From contig JBAIAA010000441.1 of NCBI GenBank assembly GCA_037893245.1, positions 2,046,001-2,110,000 of the forward strand: a stretch of DNA of 64,000 nt, in the 5' to 3' direction. The position numbers and the translations under genes were made by a program. The notes beneath the pieces were generated by a model. The model saw only the letters and a program-made list of their open reading frames with translations. It was not told where the DNA came from and did not search any database. This document shows, one piece after another, positions 51,605 through 63,834 of the stretch (position 1 is its first letter; every line of letters begins with the position of its first letter). The stretch comes from Crossaster papposus. Lineage: Eukaryota > Echinodermata > Asteroidea > Velatida > Solasteridae.

Positions 51605-52320
51605 GCCTCAGCAGAGGGGGGAGGGCATAGGGGGGGGGGGGGGAGGGCTTCGAGGCTGCGATTGCGAAACGCTGTGGTACCGTCCATTCTCAAAATAGGA
51701 GGGAACCATTTTCTCACGCAAAAAATAAAGAGTTTTGGGAATCCAATCTTAACATCTTGTCTTTTGTAGTTAAAAAAGGTTGTTATTTACCTTAATTGTT
51801 ATCATCCAATGACAAAAGTTGTATTGAAAATGAAAAAAGCAGTCGCAAAAAAATTAACGTTGACGTACCGTTGCCGCACGTGGAGATTGTGCACAAATAC
51901 CCAAACAAATACCTCCCCTAGAAAGGGCAATAATAATCGATAAATTGTGGACAATTCTGCTTCGAACCCACTCAATTGTTTTCCATGGATACGTTTAAAA
52001 AGGAGTGTAGCAGTGATATACTGGATTTCAAAAAATTGTCTGTGAACCCCATGCGTTTTATCGTCTTATTTTCGAAAGAAAATAGCCGAAATGGCATCTC
52101 CCCCAAAACATTCGTGTAGATCGGGACTGTACCTGGCTTTGCGGACGTGTGAGAAATCACTGAATTCGGGGAGCGATTCACGGAGCTCATCGAGTTATAA
52201 TTTGTACGCGTTTCAATACTGCGCTTCGAGGTAGCGATCTATACGTATTTTGAGATGTGCGGCTCGTGAGCGTGGAAGAATGAATTAGATACATTTCAAC
52301 GTTGGTGTCGCACCTTTTAG

Positions 52321-52364
<44 letters not shown>

Positions 52365-52375
52365 AGCCTCAGTAC
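51605..52375. mobile_element. Poly-G-ended MITE, copy 2
   Basis: Related to 2668-3425 in inverted orientation: tcgaggctgcgattgcgaaa and tgtggtaccgtccattctca match its right part, and caatgacaaaag and gacgtaccgttg match inside. The right end is a run of more than 40 C bases (52321-52364). Confidence 0.7.
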
Positions 52376-52570
52376 CTTTTCATGCTCTGGTTGTGTAGAT
52401 GATAAAAAAACGCCCTATTGTTGTTATAATTGTATATACCCACTTTCAAAATTACGGTGGCCCAAAATTAACATGGCTGCACGGGGAGGAATTATTGTAG
52501 ACACCGTGTATTAACAACGTTGATTACCATTGTTGTGACGTATGTTAAATGTTTCGCTATAACGGGGAAC

Positions 52571-52674
52571 TATAAAAGTCAAGTGGATGGATCTCATTGC
52601 ATTAGCAGACAGGTTTAGTTTGTAATCAAAATGGCGAACAGCGAGGTTCGTGAATTACGTAACAGCGTTAAAAG
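52571..52674 (+). CDS. Possible first exon with TATA promoter
   Basis: A TATA box (ctataaaag) at 52571-52578 lies 53 bases before an ATG in a good context (aaaATGG). The frame MANSEVRELRNSVKR runs to a donor-like site (AAAG-gtaatt) at 52674. No later exon was found that fits in phase. Charged, helix-prone start; family unknown. Confidence 0.35.
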
Positions 52675-54070
52675 GTAATTAAAATATTAAACGAATGAAA
52701 TGAAGTTTAATTATAATTCGACCGATTAAATTACCGACAACGAAGGACTTACATGAAGAGTCGTACAGTATTTAAGATTTCATCTCTCATGCTCCTGTTA
52801 TTTAATTAGAAACAACGTACGTTGCTTTACAACTTATATCAGTGTCAGCCAGTTTCTAATTTTATTGTTGTACTAGTTATATTGTAAAACTTTGACCGAA
52901 AATAAATGTTTCTGTATAACCGTTCAGAAACTGCACAATTGGAAGCCTATTTGAATCCCCAATTTAATACGCCGTCAGCAAACTTCTGACTGATTGGTAC
53001 AATAGTTGTATTATAAAACTTGACACAAGTACTACTACTTGCCCATTGGGCAGTGGTCAGTATGACATCCAAAGGAATTCCTCTCTGGAAAGCTGCACTA
53101 CACGCCGGATCGAGTACCATAATATGCGCCTTAATTTAAACCTACTTATGTCGATACCTGCATATCCGTTCGTAGGCGAAACCTCTCTATTAATAAAGAA
53201 AATCCGGAACTAATCGATGATCGAACAGACTGCGGTGGAATACAAGATTATGCATCGATTATGCAGTGCGTAGCAGCACGGCCGTTGTAGCTCAGCTATA
53301 CTGGCCAGCCAACCAGTTCCCAAACGTACGTCACGATTGTGCCAATTTTCTATGCTAATAATGAAGTACCATTCTAGGGGCGGGGCCATTTCCCCAAAAC
53401 ACTTTATGATTTTGTTTACATATTCATTAATCAAATTAATAATGTTTACATACTGGATTATACGTTATATTTCTTACAAAAATAGTAAGGATCATTGATA
53501 CCCTAGCCTGAAGGCGTTGACTTGCATTGTTCAGGTCTACGTTTCCATTTTAACCAGTTCGCGCTGGAGAACGTATATACCTGCCCAGTTTTCTCCAGAT
53601 TTAAAACGGATGACGCATAAACACGTTACGAGAAAGGCCGGAAATGCATGGGTGTGCTTCCCGGTACCATCTGTTTGAACTCGCCTCGGATCAAGGTTTG
53701 TTAAAAATAATCCCGCGCCTCGGCTCGGTGATGTTAAAATAATCCCGGCACGAAATTAACACAGACTTGTTTTGTGGCAGTCGACACAGCAATAAACTGT
53801 GACATAACGTTTTGTTAATAACGTGGTGTGAAGCGGATATGACCAGTATGTATATGTACATGTAAATGAACCAGTATCTGAATAATATGAGATTATTTAA
53901 TTTGGTATAATGTTTAGTGATCCGTTAAGGTAAATATTTAATAAGCCCTCGCATTTTATGAACGATTTTGTATTCCTTATTTACCCTGGGGAAACCTTTC
54001 AGTGGATCGCTGTTTTTCAAAGATGCCCAGCAGCTACAAACATTTGAAAGTATAACATTACAAATAGGGT
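52675..54070. other. No gene seen
   Basis: AT-rich DNA. A short gcgcctcggctcggtg motif near 53706 recalls the loops of the hairpins at 15.6 and 37.9 kb. Confidence 0.35.
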
Positions 54071-54342
54071 CCTTCCAATAGGGTCGTCCTGTCTAACTCA
54101 CTTAATCGCTTGGAAAGTTCCGAGCAGAATTGTGTCGCCTTTGCTTGCGAGTGTGACGTTTCATGCATAATTACGTGACGACGCGTCGTGGCAGAAAGTT
54201 GGCCAATGAGTCAGCGATTATGCATGTTACCTCACGCGATTATTCACGCAACGTCACAAGCACATGCAAATGCGACACAATCCTGCTCGGAATTTACAGA
54301 GCGAATTAGATGAGTTAGACAAGACGACTTAGTTATTGGAAG
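54071..54342. mobile_element. MITE with long inverted ends
   Basis: ccttccaata at 54071 pairs with tattggaagg at 54342, and the arms continue inwards (tgtctaactca, ttccgagcag, attgtgtcgc). It lies about 50 bases left of the start of duplicon copy B. Confidence 0.75.
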
Positions 54343-54976
54343 GCCTTGGCGTGGTCTACGGCGTACGTTAGAGAATGCCTGCATTATACCACCCTGTATA
54401 GCCAATAATAAACAGTAAACGAATGACTCAATTAACCGTTCATTTGCACCCAAAAAAATCTAGTATTACTTGTTAGTATTACTTGTTAAGTTGTTAGTAA
54501 TTACTTTAGTATTAATTATACGCACAATGTAGTATTACTTTAAAAAAATCCAACATCCAATAACATAACATCAACAAATAATAACTGTATATTTTTGTAT
54601 AAGTGAAATCAACAAAAGATTGCCAAAATCACATTCAAATGCTCCAAAATTCACATCCTCAGTCAAAATTCATAGCCTGGTTTATAGTCGTTAGAATCCA
54701 AATTATGAATTTGTGACCCCCAATTAACCCTTTAAACTCGGGCCTGTTTTCGAAGATTTTGTACGTGTTGCTAGTTTCTATATACAAATATCATTTACAG
54801 TGTACAAATCCCATATAATTATGTATCATTGCAAAGCTTACAAATAGGGCTTTATTTTGGGGGAATATTTGGACCCCAGGAGATTTTAAGGGACTTATAA
54901 GTCAGATGTAGCGCGGGGCTGAGTGCAAAGGGTTAAGTTCATCAGGTTGTGTATTCTAGTGCGCTGTGTATTCATG

Positions 54977-55237
54977 GGAGAGTCGGGCGATTACATTGGA
55001 TTTAATGCAAACTCCGGATACGGTCGATTATTGATATGCAGCGCGGGAATTATATTCACAAAAGAGAGTGGACCGTGGACAGAACATGTTCACGTCGCCT
55101 TGAGGGACGCGGCTGTGAATAACAATGTACACGTACAAGGTATGCAGCTCATCGCAGATGAAACGGTTGGCAATAGATCGAACGTTGCTATTGGTCTCTT
55201 TTTTCATCTCAAAGTACGGCGTGGTTTTTTTTTTTGA
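54977..55237 (+). other. Small conserved frame, copy B
   Basis: The frame MGESGDYIGFNANSGYGRLL continues through AGIIFTKESGPWTEHVHVAL and ADETVGNRSNVAIGLFFHL. A donor-like caag-gtatgc at 55139 and an acceptor-like attctag at 54957 would frame it as an exon. Unrecognised. Confidence 0.3.
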
Positions 55238-55728
55238 CTAATCAACAGGTCTTATATCACATTAGAGTTAAGGATCTCAATTATTCGATTGTTTTTTTCC
55301 GCAAAAACAATCGAATATTCCGTTACTCCAGTGCAAGGATAGGGCGTTCGATTACTCAACCCAGCTTACTCATGCCTCTAAATCGGGGGAACGGTTGTAC
55401 ATGCGCAGTACGCGAGAGTAAACAACGATCTCGGATTGGGTCACTCGCCAATGGCGTTCATACAAACTACGACTGGAAGGGAGAAAAATTGCGCGTTTTC
55501 ACGAAGAAACTAGCGTGGATTCACATTTTCAGAGTAAAAAGTACGACGAAATATTAAATTGCCAAACACAAATAGTTAAAATGAAATGAATTAAACTTGA
55601 TATTACCGTTCGCCCGCGTCAAATCGACTGAACTGTTCTCAAATTATGGACAAGAAAGTGGGAACACGGGCTAATCTCACACCGTTTTTGGTACGTAACT
55701 TAAACAGGACAATGCTTACATTAATTAA

Positions 55729-56096
55729 AGGTAGGATACACCATTTGCAGATATCAAAAGTATTTACTACCGAATTATTAAGAAATATCTTACTCATTTG
55801 AAAGTAAATAATGATTCTAGGCATCCAGCAAAAATGATTGCGCTAGATACCCTGTAATTATTCCGTAAAATAGAATGTTATAAAAAAAAATCGCGATCGC
55901 CAGACGGCGATCGCGATTAATATAAGAATAATGCTTGACGCCTGTTGAAAACAAACGCTGGTTTTCGTGCTTTTCTCTGCATCAATTACTGTAAAACTTT
56001 GGACAGGTCAGTTAAACGGTATTTACTATAAAACACAACCCCAAAAATCTACCCATTCATAATAATTCAAGCAATTACCAATGGTGTATCCTACCT
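55729..56096. mobile_element. TTAA-type MITE, clean copy
   Basis: Inverted ends AGGTAGGATACACCATTTGC and caatggtgtatcctacct, flanked on both sides by TTAA (55725-55728, 56097-56100), the target of piggyBac elements. A central hairpin tcgcgatcgc with its inverse is at about 55892-55918. Confidence 0.8.
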
Positions 56097-56814
56097 TTAA
56101 GCACAAATTCATCTATCATTTTGGATGTGATTTTGGAAATCCTTTGTTGAAATCACATCCTGTCCGCTTTGAATGCAAAATCACATTATGCCATTTCCTA
56201 TAATGTAGGCCTAACGATTTATTTCTGAAATCCACGCAGAATATTTGATTAGGGAAGTCCAGCTGTATCGGTGCATCAGTATGCTTTGCTTGTAGAAACA
56301 ACTCACACAGAAATAATGGACGTGTCCTACTGGTTCGTATTTTCTGTAAAACAAATACACAAAACAAAACAAATAAATAATGTTGATCAAGTAATTGCTG
56401 TGTATTTTGTAACAATTACATGAACTTATGTTGAAAACTTAAGGATGGAATGAAGTGGAACACAGTTTTACGAGCCTCAGTCGCGATAATATCAACTCCA
56501 AATAAACCTGATGAAGAAGCCCTCTTCTGGTTTTCTTGGGATAAATGGGATTTGTATCGCATCTTGTTGGGGGGACCGATCCAGAATTACGGGCGATTCA
56601 CAGTACTTACTACACACTGTGGTGCCAAAGACGACAGTAGGCGACGCGATATGTTGTCTTTATAACAACGTACAATGCAGTGCGCTACCAAGAGTTTGCC
56701 ACAGCGTATCCGTCGACAAAACAAAATATTGGGATGCATGTATACGGATATAGGAGATGTCACGGAGGTTTTAACTGGCTGTTCAAATAATTCATACAGC
56801 CATCAAAAGCATGG

Positions 56815-57081
56815 TCAGGGGTGAGGTAAGGGGTGAGGTCCTTGAGGTCCTTGAGGGTGGGGTTTGCTTGAAGTCTGTCCTTGGCCGATGGTGTTTGCAT
56901 CGGACCTTGTGACATTGGTAAGGAGGTCGACGACGTCGAAGCTGACCATGGTGTCGTTCGGCTGGAGGTGGTGATGCTTTAAGGGAAGGATGGTAAACTG
57001 GTAGAAGTTATTGGTGTGGTGTTCGGTGTTGCCTGTACCAGGCGGTGAACAATTGGCGAGATGGGGTCTTCCTGGAAGCAA
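56815..57081 (-). other. Low-complexity frame, copy B
   Basis: Counterpart of 29695-30018. The first 30 residues (MLPGRPHLANCSPPG) are alike; the tail differs because the repeat number and frame differ. Probably not coding. Confidence 0.25.
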
Positions 57082-57544
57082 GGTTTAAGCCCAACGACAG
57101 CACTTTGGTGTCATCCGGGGATAGGGTACGTTGGCTCATTGTATAGGTGATCCCATTACCTGGGACATGGGCTGCAGGCGTGGGAGTACAGGTAATCCCA
57201 TTACCTTGGTCTAGCGCTTGGAGATGTTCAGGAATGTCTTGATATGGTGGCTGCGGGATTCATTAAAGGCGTGGCTACTAGAAGATAGGGCGAGCTGCCG
57301 AATCGAACGCAGCGCAATACGTGCACAACGCACTGTGTGCATGTGCACCCGGATTTAAGACCCCAAGCCAATAATATGGACCATGTCCTCATAATACTTA
57401 TAGATTTTTACAAGTGACGCAAGGAACACTAGGTGATTGTATTTTGTCAAAGCTTATTTTCAATAACGTGCCTATTGATTTTGGACAGGAGGACTTGTGA
57501 TTTAGCTTGCAAGCGATTTTAACTTACAATAAGCTATTTTGTGT

Positions 57545-57790
57545 AGGGGGTTCGGGCTGGTGTAGCGGTTCTTCCCGCGCCTTTTACCACTATGACCTGG
57601 CTTCGAATCCCGAATCCCGCTTGGGTACATCCGTGGGTTTTTCCCAGAATATTCTTCTTGGGTTTTTCTCCAACCTCTAAAACTGTAACTTATTCTACAG
57701 TGTGCACAGTAAGTATAGCTCGAAAGCCTGAAGAAACCTTTAGTGGCACTTTTGAGGGATCCTTGTTGGTTTCACTACCAGAAAGAGGTA
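57545..57790 (+). mobile_element. tRNA-derived SINE, copy B
   Basis: Same SINE as 30485-30760, at the same place in the duplicon. Confidence 0.7.
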
Positions 57791-57794
57791 ATAT

Positions 57795-58199
57795 GGTAAT
57801 CGCCGGATAATATAAATCTCACCTTCGAACTGCTGTGCCAGATCAAGTCGCCCAACCTTGTTCAATCTCCATCTCCTCGGACTCACCATCCGAAGACTGT
57901 GAATTCTTGGGATCTTGAACACAATTCGTCGACATGGACTGGGCGATTTCAGGAGACGAATTCACCAGAAGCTTAATGGATTTCCCATCTTCGCAGCCAT
58001 GCGCCCTTTGACGTGCAAAGAAGATCTTTAATGAATCCCGTGTTTCCATGGAGCTGTGGTCGACACCTGTTAGCTTCGCCAGCAATCTGGTCATGTTTGG
58101 TTGTCGACAGAGATCGCGTACCTCCTCCTCGGACAAACCTCCATAATCACCACCCGAAGACTGTGAATTCTTGGGATCTTGAACACAATTCATCTTCTC
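57795..58199 (-). pseudogene. Copy B exon 13 fused to a death-domain stump
   Basis: From the acceptor ttgtttag at 58200 the frame is open and reads EKMNCVQDPKNSQSSGGDYG, LSEEEVRDLCRQPNMTRLLA and LKIFFARQRAHGCEDGKSIK. Then NCVQDPKNSQSSDGE appears a second time, and the sequence next to it changes into NKVGRLDLAQQFEG, the very end of the death domain in another frame. The 44-base exon 14 and helices 1-5 of the death domain are absent. So a deletion with a local repeat has removed them in copy B, unless an unseen exon supplies them. Confidence 0.7.
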
Positions 58200-58481
58200 C
58201 TAAACAAATAATCATACAATATCAGTAAATATACACACTCTAAAAGTGATTAACTTTTGAACTCATAAATATACGCCTTTTTGCAACAGTTTAAACATTA
58301 TTGTCACGCGTTTAAGGGCTCACGTTCGGTGGGTTTACATTGTTTTGTTGCTTCTAGATATGTCTGAGACTATCAAGAATGCAACAAATTCATAGACACA
58401 GATTCGATATGTTATAGAATGATATAGCAGAGATTATTAGGAGAAATAGAAAAAGAATAACATATTTTGCGAATAACTCAC

Positions 58482-58514
58482 ATCACAAGAAGCGCAGATT
58501 TCGCGGGCTTCATC
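58482..58514 (-). CDS. Copy B exon 12
   Basis: Between tgtttccag and gtgagt: DEAREICASCD, 33 bases, phase 0. Cysteines conserved. Confidence 0.6.
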
Positions 58515-59007
58515 CTGGAAACAAAACCAAATAACTAAGTTTAGGATCCAAGAAGTCCAGTCCAGTTGTATTAACGTGTTTACTGTTAGTCCAGCGTGTA
58601 GACGTGCATCAATAAACATGAGCGGTAGCTATATGCAAATACAAGTATGCATCGCAGGGGTTTAGCTTTTACCGTAATACAAATACAACTTGTGTAATAG
58701 AAAATTGCTATCGACAACATAGAATTTTGATGTGAATGTATACAAAATAGTCACAAAATAATGATATATAAACCTGGAGACAATTTCATAAAGCTGCTAG
58801 TAAGCACACAAACATTGGATTATTGGGAAGCAAACCACGTGTAATTGTCTCTTTGTTTCCCCATCAAGAACTCCTACTGCCAGGCGTAGTCATGCATAAC
58901 CCTCTGACGTAGGGCTGATTGTCCAGTGACCCGTGAGCTAATTAGCGGGTACCCGCCGGTTGGACATGAACGTGTTTCCTAACGAGGTCGAAGCCATTGC
59001 CACAAGT

Positions 59008-59302
59008 TTTTATTTATTTATTTACTTCTCATATTTATCCAGGGTATAACCTATTCACCATAAGGTGGTCTCCCATGATGCCCTGACTTAAAAACAATAC
59101 AAATTATACAATAACATTATATTTAAACGGTGAAGTAAAAGGTAAAACGTACGAATACCTAAAAACACTAATTCAAAGACAATTTAAAAACGTATAAGTT
59201 AAAAGGTTGAGTAAGAAGTAAAGACGTACAAGAAATTAAAAAAAAAAGATTAAAGAAAAATAACACCACCAACATACGAAGCTCAAAATAATGAATTCCC
59301 TC
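59008..59302 (-). mobile_element. Retroposon tail inserted only in copy B
   Basis: 295 bases flanked by CAAGT (59003-59007, 59303-59307), absent from the matching site in copy A (33253-33280). On minus it ends in an (AAATA)-type tail. It contains ttatccagggtataacctat and cccatgatgccctg. It is a LINE or SINE 3' end of another family than that at 61.86 kb. Confidence 0.75.
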
Positions 59303-59335
59303 CAAGTCAATATTTCTCCAATCTTGTTAACTTAC

Positions 59336-59389
59336 CTGGTAGCAACTGTAGCACAGACGCTGGTTGTTTGACTGTTGCGTCGATCCGCT
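59336..59389 (-). CDS. Copy B exon 11
   Basis: 54 bases, phase 0: SGSTQQSNNQRLCYSCYQ. The first CxxC is kept. Confidence 0.6.
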
Positions 59390-59833
59390 CTGTTTTGTGG
59401 AAAAAAATAAATATGTTTTACACTTTCAGAATTAATTGTTCATAAGCCAAAGTAGGTGTACACAATCAAGCATTATAATGCAAGTGTCATGTGGACTAAA
59501 ACCATATTGTAGTGGGAGCTAAACGCTGAGAAGCTGAATTGCGTAGTAAAGTGCCTAATATAGAAAGAAGTGGGAACATAATGGAAGCATTCAGAAAAAG
59601 GGTCCGCTCGTAAGCCCGACACCTCATAGGTCCGACAAAATTTCACCCCAATTAAATATTAAGGCTTACAGGTCCGACGCCCCACAGGTCCGACGCCTCA
59701 TAATTCCGAAATTATTTTGGACTTATGAGACGTCCGATATACGATACGGCCCCGTTAAAAGAAGCTTTGAAAATGTACACCGAATGCATGTTAACATTAT
59801 AGTTTGTAATCTAATTTCTCCCTCAAGTCGTAC

Positions 59834-60007
59834 CTTTAGTGGTATAATGGTAAATCGACAGCTGTCTCTGCTTGATTTGACTTCAGTTCCGGTGCCACAC
59901 TGGGATATGAAACTCTCACAATAAGGATCCTCGTTCACATTTTGGCGCTCAAGGTTGAAGGTCACCGAGTCCATTGGAAACTCCCAGATTCTTTCGACTG
60001 ATATTGT
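59834..60007 (-). CDS. Copy B exon 10, end of UPA
   Basis: 174 bases, phase 0, open. TISVERIWEFPMDSVTFNLE and ESFISQCGTGTEVKSSRDS, ending RFTIIPLK. Confidence 0.75.
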
Positions 60008-60702
60008 CTGTTTCTATTTTATAAACAAACCAACAAACAAACATTGTTTTAAAGGGTACTTCTAAAAAAGGAATAATTTTAATCCAATTGCGATACATGC
60101 TGTATAAACGTTGTGATCCTTTAACTTTAAGAACTTCAATTGGTACATTATTAACCATACAGTTTTTGTTTCTATTATTTATCCGGAGTTTCGTTAATAC
60201 AATATGCGTCAAAACATAGGATAAGTGCGTCAACACAGTCACAGCGCAGCGTACTCGATAATGACGTACACAGCAACGTTTTACTTGGAGCGAGTTGGCA
60301 GTCTCGGGCGTTAGAGAATTCACGAGATTTTAACGTGAGCTCGGATGTGAACCTCGAAAAACGGACATAAAATCTCTTCATGCGCATTAACGTTCGTGAA
60401 ACTTAAAATGTCTACAAATATACTTATATACATCAAATTAAAGCCTGTGAAAAGACAAAATTAATAACGGGAAAAGCAATTGAAAACAAGCTTGTATTAA
60501 AAAGGTAAATCACTTACAATTTATAAATATTTTAATTAGTCCCGATCGAGTGACATTAGTATGTTCAGCCACCCTGCACTCAATGCACGCTGCCGCATTG
60601 TAGTCCCTCGACTTTTTATAATTTCACTCGGTGCCATAGGCTATACTTCGGACATGAGAAAGTGCCCAAACTATAATACTCTGATCTGCGGGTATATACT
60701 AC

Positions 60703-60834
60703 CTTGTTTTCCAGTTCCCAGCCACGCTTGATTTTCTCGATTTCAGCCTGTACGTCTCCTGATCTGCCCACTTTCAGATATCGGTAAACGTCCAACCGCT
60801 TGGAGCCAGTTTCGTTTTCCATCTCCGTTACATT
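60703..60834 (-). CDS. Copy B exon 9, middle of UPA
   Basis: 132 bases, phase 0, open. NVTEMENETGSKRLDVYRYL, KVGRSGDVQAEIEKIKRGW, ELENK. It differs from copy A at about ten of 44 residues, so the copies are not brand new. Confidence 0.75.
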
Positions 60835-61074
60835 CTGAGCAGCATAAATAAAGCAAATTATAGTTTACAGGCTCATGTTCAGTATTTATTTGCTGCTTAC
60901 GAAATACTCCATGTTCAAATTTAACTCGGTTTTAATGCTCAATCCCATCAGTCGGTTTTATACTGATGGGATTATTTAATACAGGCCAACCACATTTTGT
61001 TCTATTCATACAAAGTCAAAAAAAGAAAAAAAAAGAGTTAAAAAAAAAACACCGTCAACCTTAGTACTTTAGTA

Positions 61075-61536
61075 ACTGCGCAAAACGACCGCAAAACAGT
61101 AAAACATGGCCCACAAAGTTGTTAACGCATTTTCGGTGTTAGATTATATTTACTATTTACTGCGCAATAGTCGTAGCCTTGTTGCCATTTTGTGATTGAA
61201 CAATTAACGACGTTCGTTTGCTGGAGATGCGGTGTTTTCATATCTCCAGTGAGCGCGCTAGCTCAGCATGCATACAGCAGGCTCGCACTGCGCGCTGCAT
61301 GCTTTCTAATTCCACACATCATATGCGGTATCCAGAGCTGCACCTTATAGAAAACTAAAAAGACACGCGTACCGTACCAGTCTCAAACGTCCGCTTTTCG
61401 ATATACGGAACGGCACCTCGCAATCACTGTCATTGATTTATTTTTGTCATTTATTAATTTTACAGTTGATTCATTAGCCGAACGGCGTTATTTGTCCAAT
61501 CACAAAATGGCAACAAGGCTACGACTATTGCGCAGT
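61075..61536. mobile_element. hAT-type MITE, copy B
   Basis: Same element and same 8-base CTTTAGTA flanks (61067-61074, 61537-61544) as copy A. It has about 75 extra bases after its first nine bases, which are the inverse of 61749-61810. Confidence 0.8.
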
Positions 61537-61861
61537 CTTTAGTACTCACACGCCATCTTGGTTCAACCAGCTATAGGTATGTACCTCATGTATGTGTCAT
61601 TGTGATGCGGGCGTTCCACCTAACGCTCGATATGGAGTGATGTGTGTTGCAGAGTAATTGAGGAATATTAATATATGGACACAAATTGCGCATGCCGTGT
61701 GAAACTTCAACAAATAAAAGGTTCATGAACCAGACTTCATAGGACTCCAAATATAATCTAACACCGAAATTGCGTTAACAACTTTATGGGCCATGTTTTA
61801 CCGGTCGTTTAAACATACCGACGTGTCGAGCTCTTGACCAATACAAATGGTTATTGTCTCA

Positions 61862-63834
61862 TTTATTTATTTTTATTTTTATTTATTCCATTTCTTTACC
61901 CAGGGTGTGCCCAAACAGTTTAAAACTGGTTTTCATTGGGGCCCTGCATACATCATCAAATAAAATAACAGTACATATTATAAATACAAGGATATTACAG
62001 GAATTCTAAACATTAATACTAATTCTGATTTACGAGATAGGCGAAAACCCGCCAAATAAAAAACCCTTTTAGGTGAAAAATAAGAAGGGGAAATTCCTAT
62101 CCGGCTCCACATTATGGTGGCAACCAAGTTCTAACTCCGTAGATCAGCGCAATTGGCATAATATCTAACACTCAGATGGCATGTCGGAGCTCTGATTTAA
62201 ATGTGCTTAATGAGTCCAATGTTCGCAATTGTTCGGGCAGATTATTCCAAATATTTGCACCACTCACAGCGAAACTTGTGGCGTAGCATTCTTTTTTGGC
62301 GAAAGGAACTTTCAGTGCCGTGTGGGTTGATTGCCTTGTTTCGCGAATTACTGTAAGTGGTTTGAAAATATTTGTCATGTACAAAGGAGTCATTTTGTTG
62401 ATACTTTTGAAGACAAGAATAGCCTTTTTTGACTTGACTCTTTTTGAAAAAGGGGCCCAATTAAGACGAGCAAACATATCCTCTGAAGGGGTGAGGAAGG
62501 TACATTTAAGGATTATCCGCGCGGCTCTTTTGAGACATTTGTTCAACATATTATCGTGAGATATGTACCTTCCTCCCCACACAGTACAACAATACTCTAA
62601 TGTTGGCATAACTAGACTTACAAATAGTGTGTGCAAGCTGTGCTGAGGAATACAATCACGGATTCTTCTTAGTATACCTAATTTAGACACCACATTTTTT
62701 CTTACGTATTCGACATGTGGGGCCCAACTTAATGCTTCATCAATAATTACACCCAAACATTTATAAGACTTCACATTTTCAATACGACTACCAGCAATGC
62801 ATACATTTAAATTAACATTAGATATTTTCTGCCTAGTACCAATAAGCATGCATTTGGTTTTGGTGGCATTTAAAGCTAGCTTGTTCCTTCCGCACCAGTT
62901 GTGAAAACTAGTAAGAGCTGTATTTAAGCTACTTTCTATTATATTAATGTTGGAGGAGCTACACGTTAATGTGGAGTCATCTCCATATATAAATAAGTTG
63001 CAGTTTGGGGCAATACAAAATGGAAGATCACTAGTATAAACAATGAATAAAAGTGGACCTAGTATCGACCCCTGTGGAACACCAGTGTTTACGGACAGGA
63101 CCTTTGATATGGTGCCGCCAATATTCACAGACTGACTACGTTCACTTAGGTACGACTTAAACCAATTTATTACAGAGGATGACATGTTCATCCTTTCTAG
63201 TTTCTTTAGTAAGATTTCATGATCAACACAATCAAATGCTTTACTAAGGTCTATAAACACACTGCCTGTAACTTGTCCATTCTCCATGGCCGCAAAACAC
63301 TTGTTTGTTAAGTCATGTAGGGTGCTTTCAGTTGAGTGCAGGGGTCTAAATCCCGACTGGCAACTAGGAATCAGATTGTTTTCATCAAGATATCTATATA
63401 CCGATGAGTGCACCCATCTTTCTAAAATCTTAGAGATAATTGGCAGTATAGAAATTGGACGATAGTTACCTGTACTACATTTATCTCCTCCCTTGTGAAT
63501 TGGTGTTACTAAAGCATGTTTCCAATCTTTAGGGTATCGCTCACATCTTATAGACAGGTTACAAATATGAGTTAAAGATTTAATGATATAAGGTGAAGCA
63601 ATTTTAATCATTTTAACACTAATTCCATCCGGACCTGTTGCTTTCCCAACCGACATGGATGATATTTGCTTTCGAACAAACTCTTCTGTAATGTTAGGTA
63701 CTACGCAATCTTCATCAACAGAATCAAATATAGAGGCGTCAGTATTGTCATCTGTTTCAAGTTCACGCAAAGGGTAATTTCCAGCAGTACGCTTGCCGAT
63801 TGTTGAAAAGTGTTCATTTAATGTATCAGCAATG
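61862..63834 (-). mobile_element. LINE (Jockey/CR1-like) inserted in copy B
   Basis: The minus strand encodes the RT and C-terminal part of ORF2. Its 3' end at 61862 has an AT-rich tail; the 5' end is truncated at about 63834, where copy B resumes (atttatgaatgaataataat). Copy A has no LINE at this point (35760), so the insertion is younger than the duplication. Confidence 0.9.
62172..63834 (-). CDS. LINE reverse transcriptase, 5'-truncated
   Basis: Open from the truncation point to the stop at 62172, with a 532-codon stretch from 63770. Motifs in order: VGKATGPDGISVKMIKIASP, HALVTPIHKGGDKCSTGNYR, SGFRPLHSTESTLHDLT, VFIDLSKAFDCVDHEILLKK, TGVPQGSILGPLLFIVYTSD and LFIYGDDSTLTC. The catalytic box is YGDD in place of the more common YADD or FADD. 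The C-terminal region has CLKRAARIILKCTFLTPSED and SGANIWNNLPEQLRTLDSLS. There is no internal stop, so the insertion is fairly recent. The 5' endonuclease part is missing. Confidence 0.9.

Noticed and set aside
52321-52364. Poly-C run as a sequencing artefact
   Set aside because: The run falls at the expected end of a MITE that has a similar run in its other copy, although its exact length is uncertain.
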